NCBI GenBank assembly: GCA_019307665.1
Contig: JAFDJC010000160.1
Span: 1 to 7,344, forward strand
Direction of reading: 5' to 3'
Length of the DNA: 7,344 nucleotides
DNA from: Deltaproteobacteria bacterium
GTDB taxonomy: Bacteria; Desulfobacterota; Desulfobacteria; Desulfobacterales; SURF-7
The translations under genes and the position numbers were made by a program. Position 1 is the stretch's first letter. Each line of letters begins with the position of its first letter. Positions 6,895-7,344 of the stretch are shown here, one piece after another. The notes beneath the pieces are model-generated. The model did not search any database and was not told the origin of the DNA. It was given only the letters and a program-made list of their open reading frames with translations.

Positions 6895-6921
6895 AAACAA
6901 GAAAAAAGAAAAACCTTGTTT
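6895..6921. other. AT-rich hairpin in the divergent intergenic region
   Basis: AAACAAG (6895-6901) and CTTGTTT (6915-6921) form a 7-bp stem with a 13-nt A-rich loop on the plus strand. On the minus strand it is followed by eight T residues, so it could act as a weak terminator for anything transcribed toward livJ. With only two GC pairs the stem is feeble. Apart from this, 6850-7029 shows no convincing feature. Confidence 0.25.
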
Positions 6922-7056
6922 ATGGCAAAAAGTTTCGATTATGATAGATAAAGCAAATGTGAAGTTGTTTTTTTCGTGAGCCCTAAGTTAAAAAGCCACG
7001 CTGAAGGAGCTTGTCTCTATTTAAAGAATGATGAATCCGTAAAAAGTCCCAATCTC

Positions 7057-7083
7057 GTCACTCCGGCGAAGGCCGGAGTCCAG
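7057..7083 (+). repeat. 27-nt palindromic repeat unit, left copy
   Basis: Contains a perfect 8-bp stem, ACTCCGGC (7060-7067) and GCCGGAGT (7072-7079), with a GAAG loop. The unit matches the inverse of the copy at 7099-7125 in 25 of 27 positions. GC-rich dyads of this style (CATTCC...GGAATCCAG-like) are widely dispersed in proteobacterial genomes; that family link is by appearance only. Confidence 0.8.
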
Positions 7084-7098
7084 AAACTATTGAAATGA

Positions 7099-7125
7099 CT
7101 GGATTCCGGCCTTCGCCGGAATGAC
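7099..7125 (-). repeat. 27-nt palindromic repeat unit, right inverted copy
   Basis: Perfect 8-bp stem ATTCCGGC (7103-7110) and GCCGGAAT (7115-7122) with loop CTTC. The two differences from the left copy fall at the same base pair of the stem (C7061-G7078 there, T7104-A7121 here), so pairing within each copy is kept. Confidence 0.8.
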
Positions 7126-7139
7126 AACAAATGGATTTT

Positions 7140-7167
7140 TTGACTTTTTACGAGATTGTCAAAGAAT
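7140..7167 (+). promoter_or_regulatory. Possible promoter formed by the element end and target site
   Basis: TTGACT (7140-7145), inside the right end of the 131-bp element, is followed after 16 nt by AAGAAT (7162-7167), a 4-of-6 match to a -10 box, within the flanking direct repeat. A start near 7174 would leave only about 7 nt before the glycosyltransferase ATG, so translation would be nearly leaderless. The evidence is weak but would mean the insertion supplied the -35 box. Confidence 0.25.
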
Positions 7168-7180
7168 CTATAGTAAAAGA

Positions 7181-7344
7181 ATGGATATTTTCATCGTTAA
7201 ACTGGGTGCCCTGGGCGATGTCATCAACACATTTCCCCTTGTCAGGCTTTTAAAAACCCATTTCAAAGCAAACATTACCTGGCTTGTCGCACCCTTAAGC
7301 TATCCACTGGTATCAAAGCATACTCACGTTGACAATGTCATTGT
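7181..7344 (+). CDS. Glycosyltransferase family 9 (heptosyltransferase-like), 5' partial
   Basis: Only the first 54 complete codons are present; the gene runs off the right edge. The protein begins MDIFIVKLGALGDVINTFPL, the classic N-terminus of GT9 ADP-heptose:LPS heptosyltransferases, in which KLGALGDVI forms the first nucleotide-sugar-binding strand and loop. It continues with a basic helix (VRLLKTHF), TWLVAPLSYPLV and HTHVDNVIV, matching the family's next strand and helix. The expected role is adding heptose, or another sugar, to lipopolysaccharide core at the cytoplasmic face of the inner membrane. The ATG at 7181 is supported because the family motif starts within three residues of it. 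There is no Shine-Dalgarno: the preceding bases read TAGTAAAAGA. The gene diverges from livJ, and the 131-bp element ends 20 bp before the ATG. The specific sugar and acceptor cannot be determined from this fragment. Confidence 0.85.
   Translation, partial: MDIFIVKLGALGDVINTFPLVRLLKTHFKANITWLVAPLSYPLVSKHTHVDNVI

Larger units (their letters stand above)
7030..7160. mobile_element. 131-bp MITE-like element with 19-nt terminal inverted repeats
   Basis: The ends are GATGAATCCGTAAAAAGTC (7030-7048) and, inverted, GACTTTTTACGAGATTGTC (7142-7160); they match at 13 of 19 positions, including ten in a row. A 7-bp direct repeat AAAGAAT flanks the element exactly (7023-7029 and 7161-7167), the pattern of a target-site duplication. 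Inside lie two inverted copies of a 27-nt GC-rich palindromic unit. A further inverted octamer, CAATCTCG (7050-7057) and CGAGATTG (7151-7158), allows alternative pairing of the ends. No coding capacity is present, so movement would need a transposase elsewhere. The family is not one I can name. Confidence 0.7.

Noticed and set aside
6921..6936. Sigma-54-like sequence TGGCAAAAAGTTTCG on the plus strand
   Set aside because: The -12 element reads TTTC rather than TTGC and there is no gene suitably placed downstream.
6884..6979. 31-residue plus-strand ORF (begins MNKKNKKKEKPC) in the divergent intergenic region
   Set aside because: The lysine run simply reflects an A-rich tract. AAGGAT lies about 11 nt from the ATG and no promoter was found. 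Nothing beyond an open frame supports it.
7030..7160. CRISPR array
   Set aside because: There are only two copies of the 27-nt unit and they are inverted, not direct; no spacer series or cas gene is present.

Overview
The window carries a complete branched-chain amino acid (Liv/HAAT-type) ABC transporter operon on the minus strand, in the order livJ-livH-livM-livG-livF (about 6676 down to 1828). A separately promoted minus-strand periplasmic sulfatase gene lies beyond it (1557 to 4). On the plus strand at the right edge is the 5' end of a divergent glycosyltransferase family 9 (heptosyltransferase-like) gene (7181 onward). The organism is a Gram-negative bacterium, judging by the periplasmic binding protein and sulfatase with Sec signals and the lipopolysaccharide-type heptosyltransferase. 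The sigma-54-type promoter, the gene content and the style of the palindromic repeats suggest a Desulfobacterota (deltaproteobacterial) anaerobe. That placement is inference and cannot be proved from the window.

Layout. 4-1557: sulfatase with a Cys-type formylglycine motif. 1558-1827: AT-rich gap with a near-consensus sigma-54 promoter for the sulfatase. 1828-5460: livF, livG, livM and livH, tightly packed and overlapping or abutting, hence one translationally coupled unit. 5461-5545: short gap between livH and livJ holding an almost perfect 17-bp hairpin with no U-tract. 5546-6676: livJ. 6677-7180: a 504-bp divergent intergenic region with a good sigma-70 promoter for livJ and two short insertion-like elements. 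7181-7344: start of the glycosyltransferase.

Function. LivJ would bind Leu/Ile/Val (or a related ligand) in the periplasm and deliver it to the LivH-LivM channel, powered by LivG and LivF. The operon is intact, with all catalytic motifs present. The sulfatase is probably functionally independent of it.

The main non-routine signal is in the divergent intergenic region. Two elements (7030-7160 and 6713-6789) share a 19-nt terminal inverted repeat ending in GTAAAAAGTC, and each is flanked exactly by a short direct repeat (AAAGAAT and AACAGT), as expected of MITE-like insertions. One sits 20 bases before the glycosyltransferase start; the other lies inside the livJ leader, directly after a leucine-codon-rich mini-ORF. 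No wholly new protein system is visible: the novelty here is regulatory and mobile rather than enzymatic.
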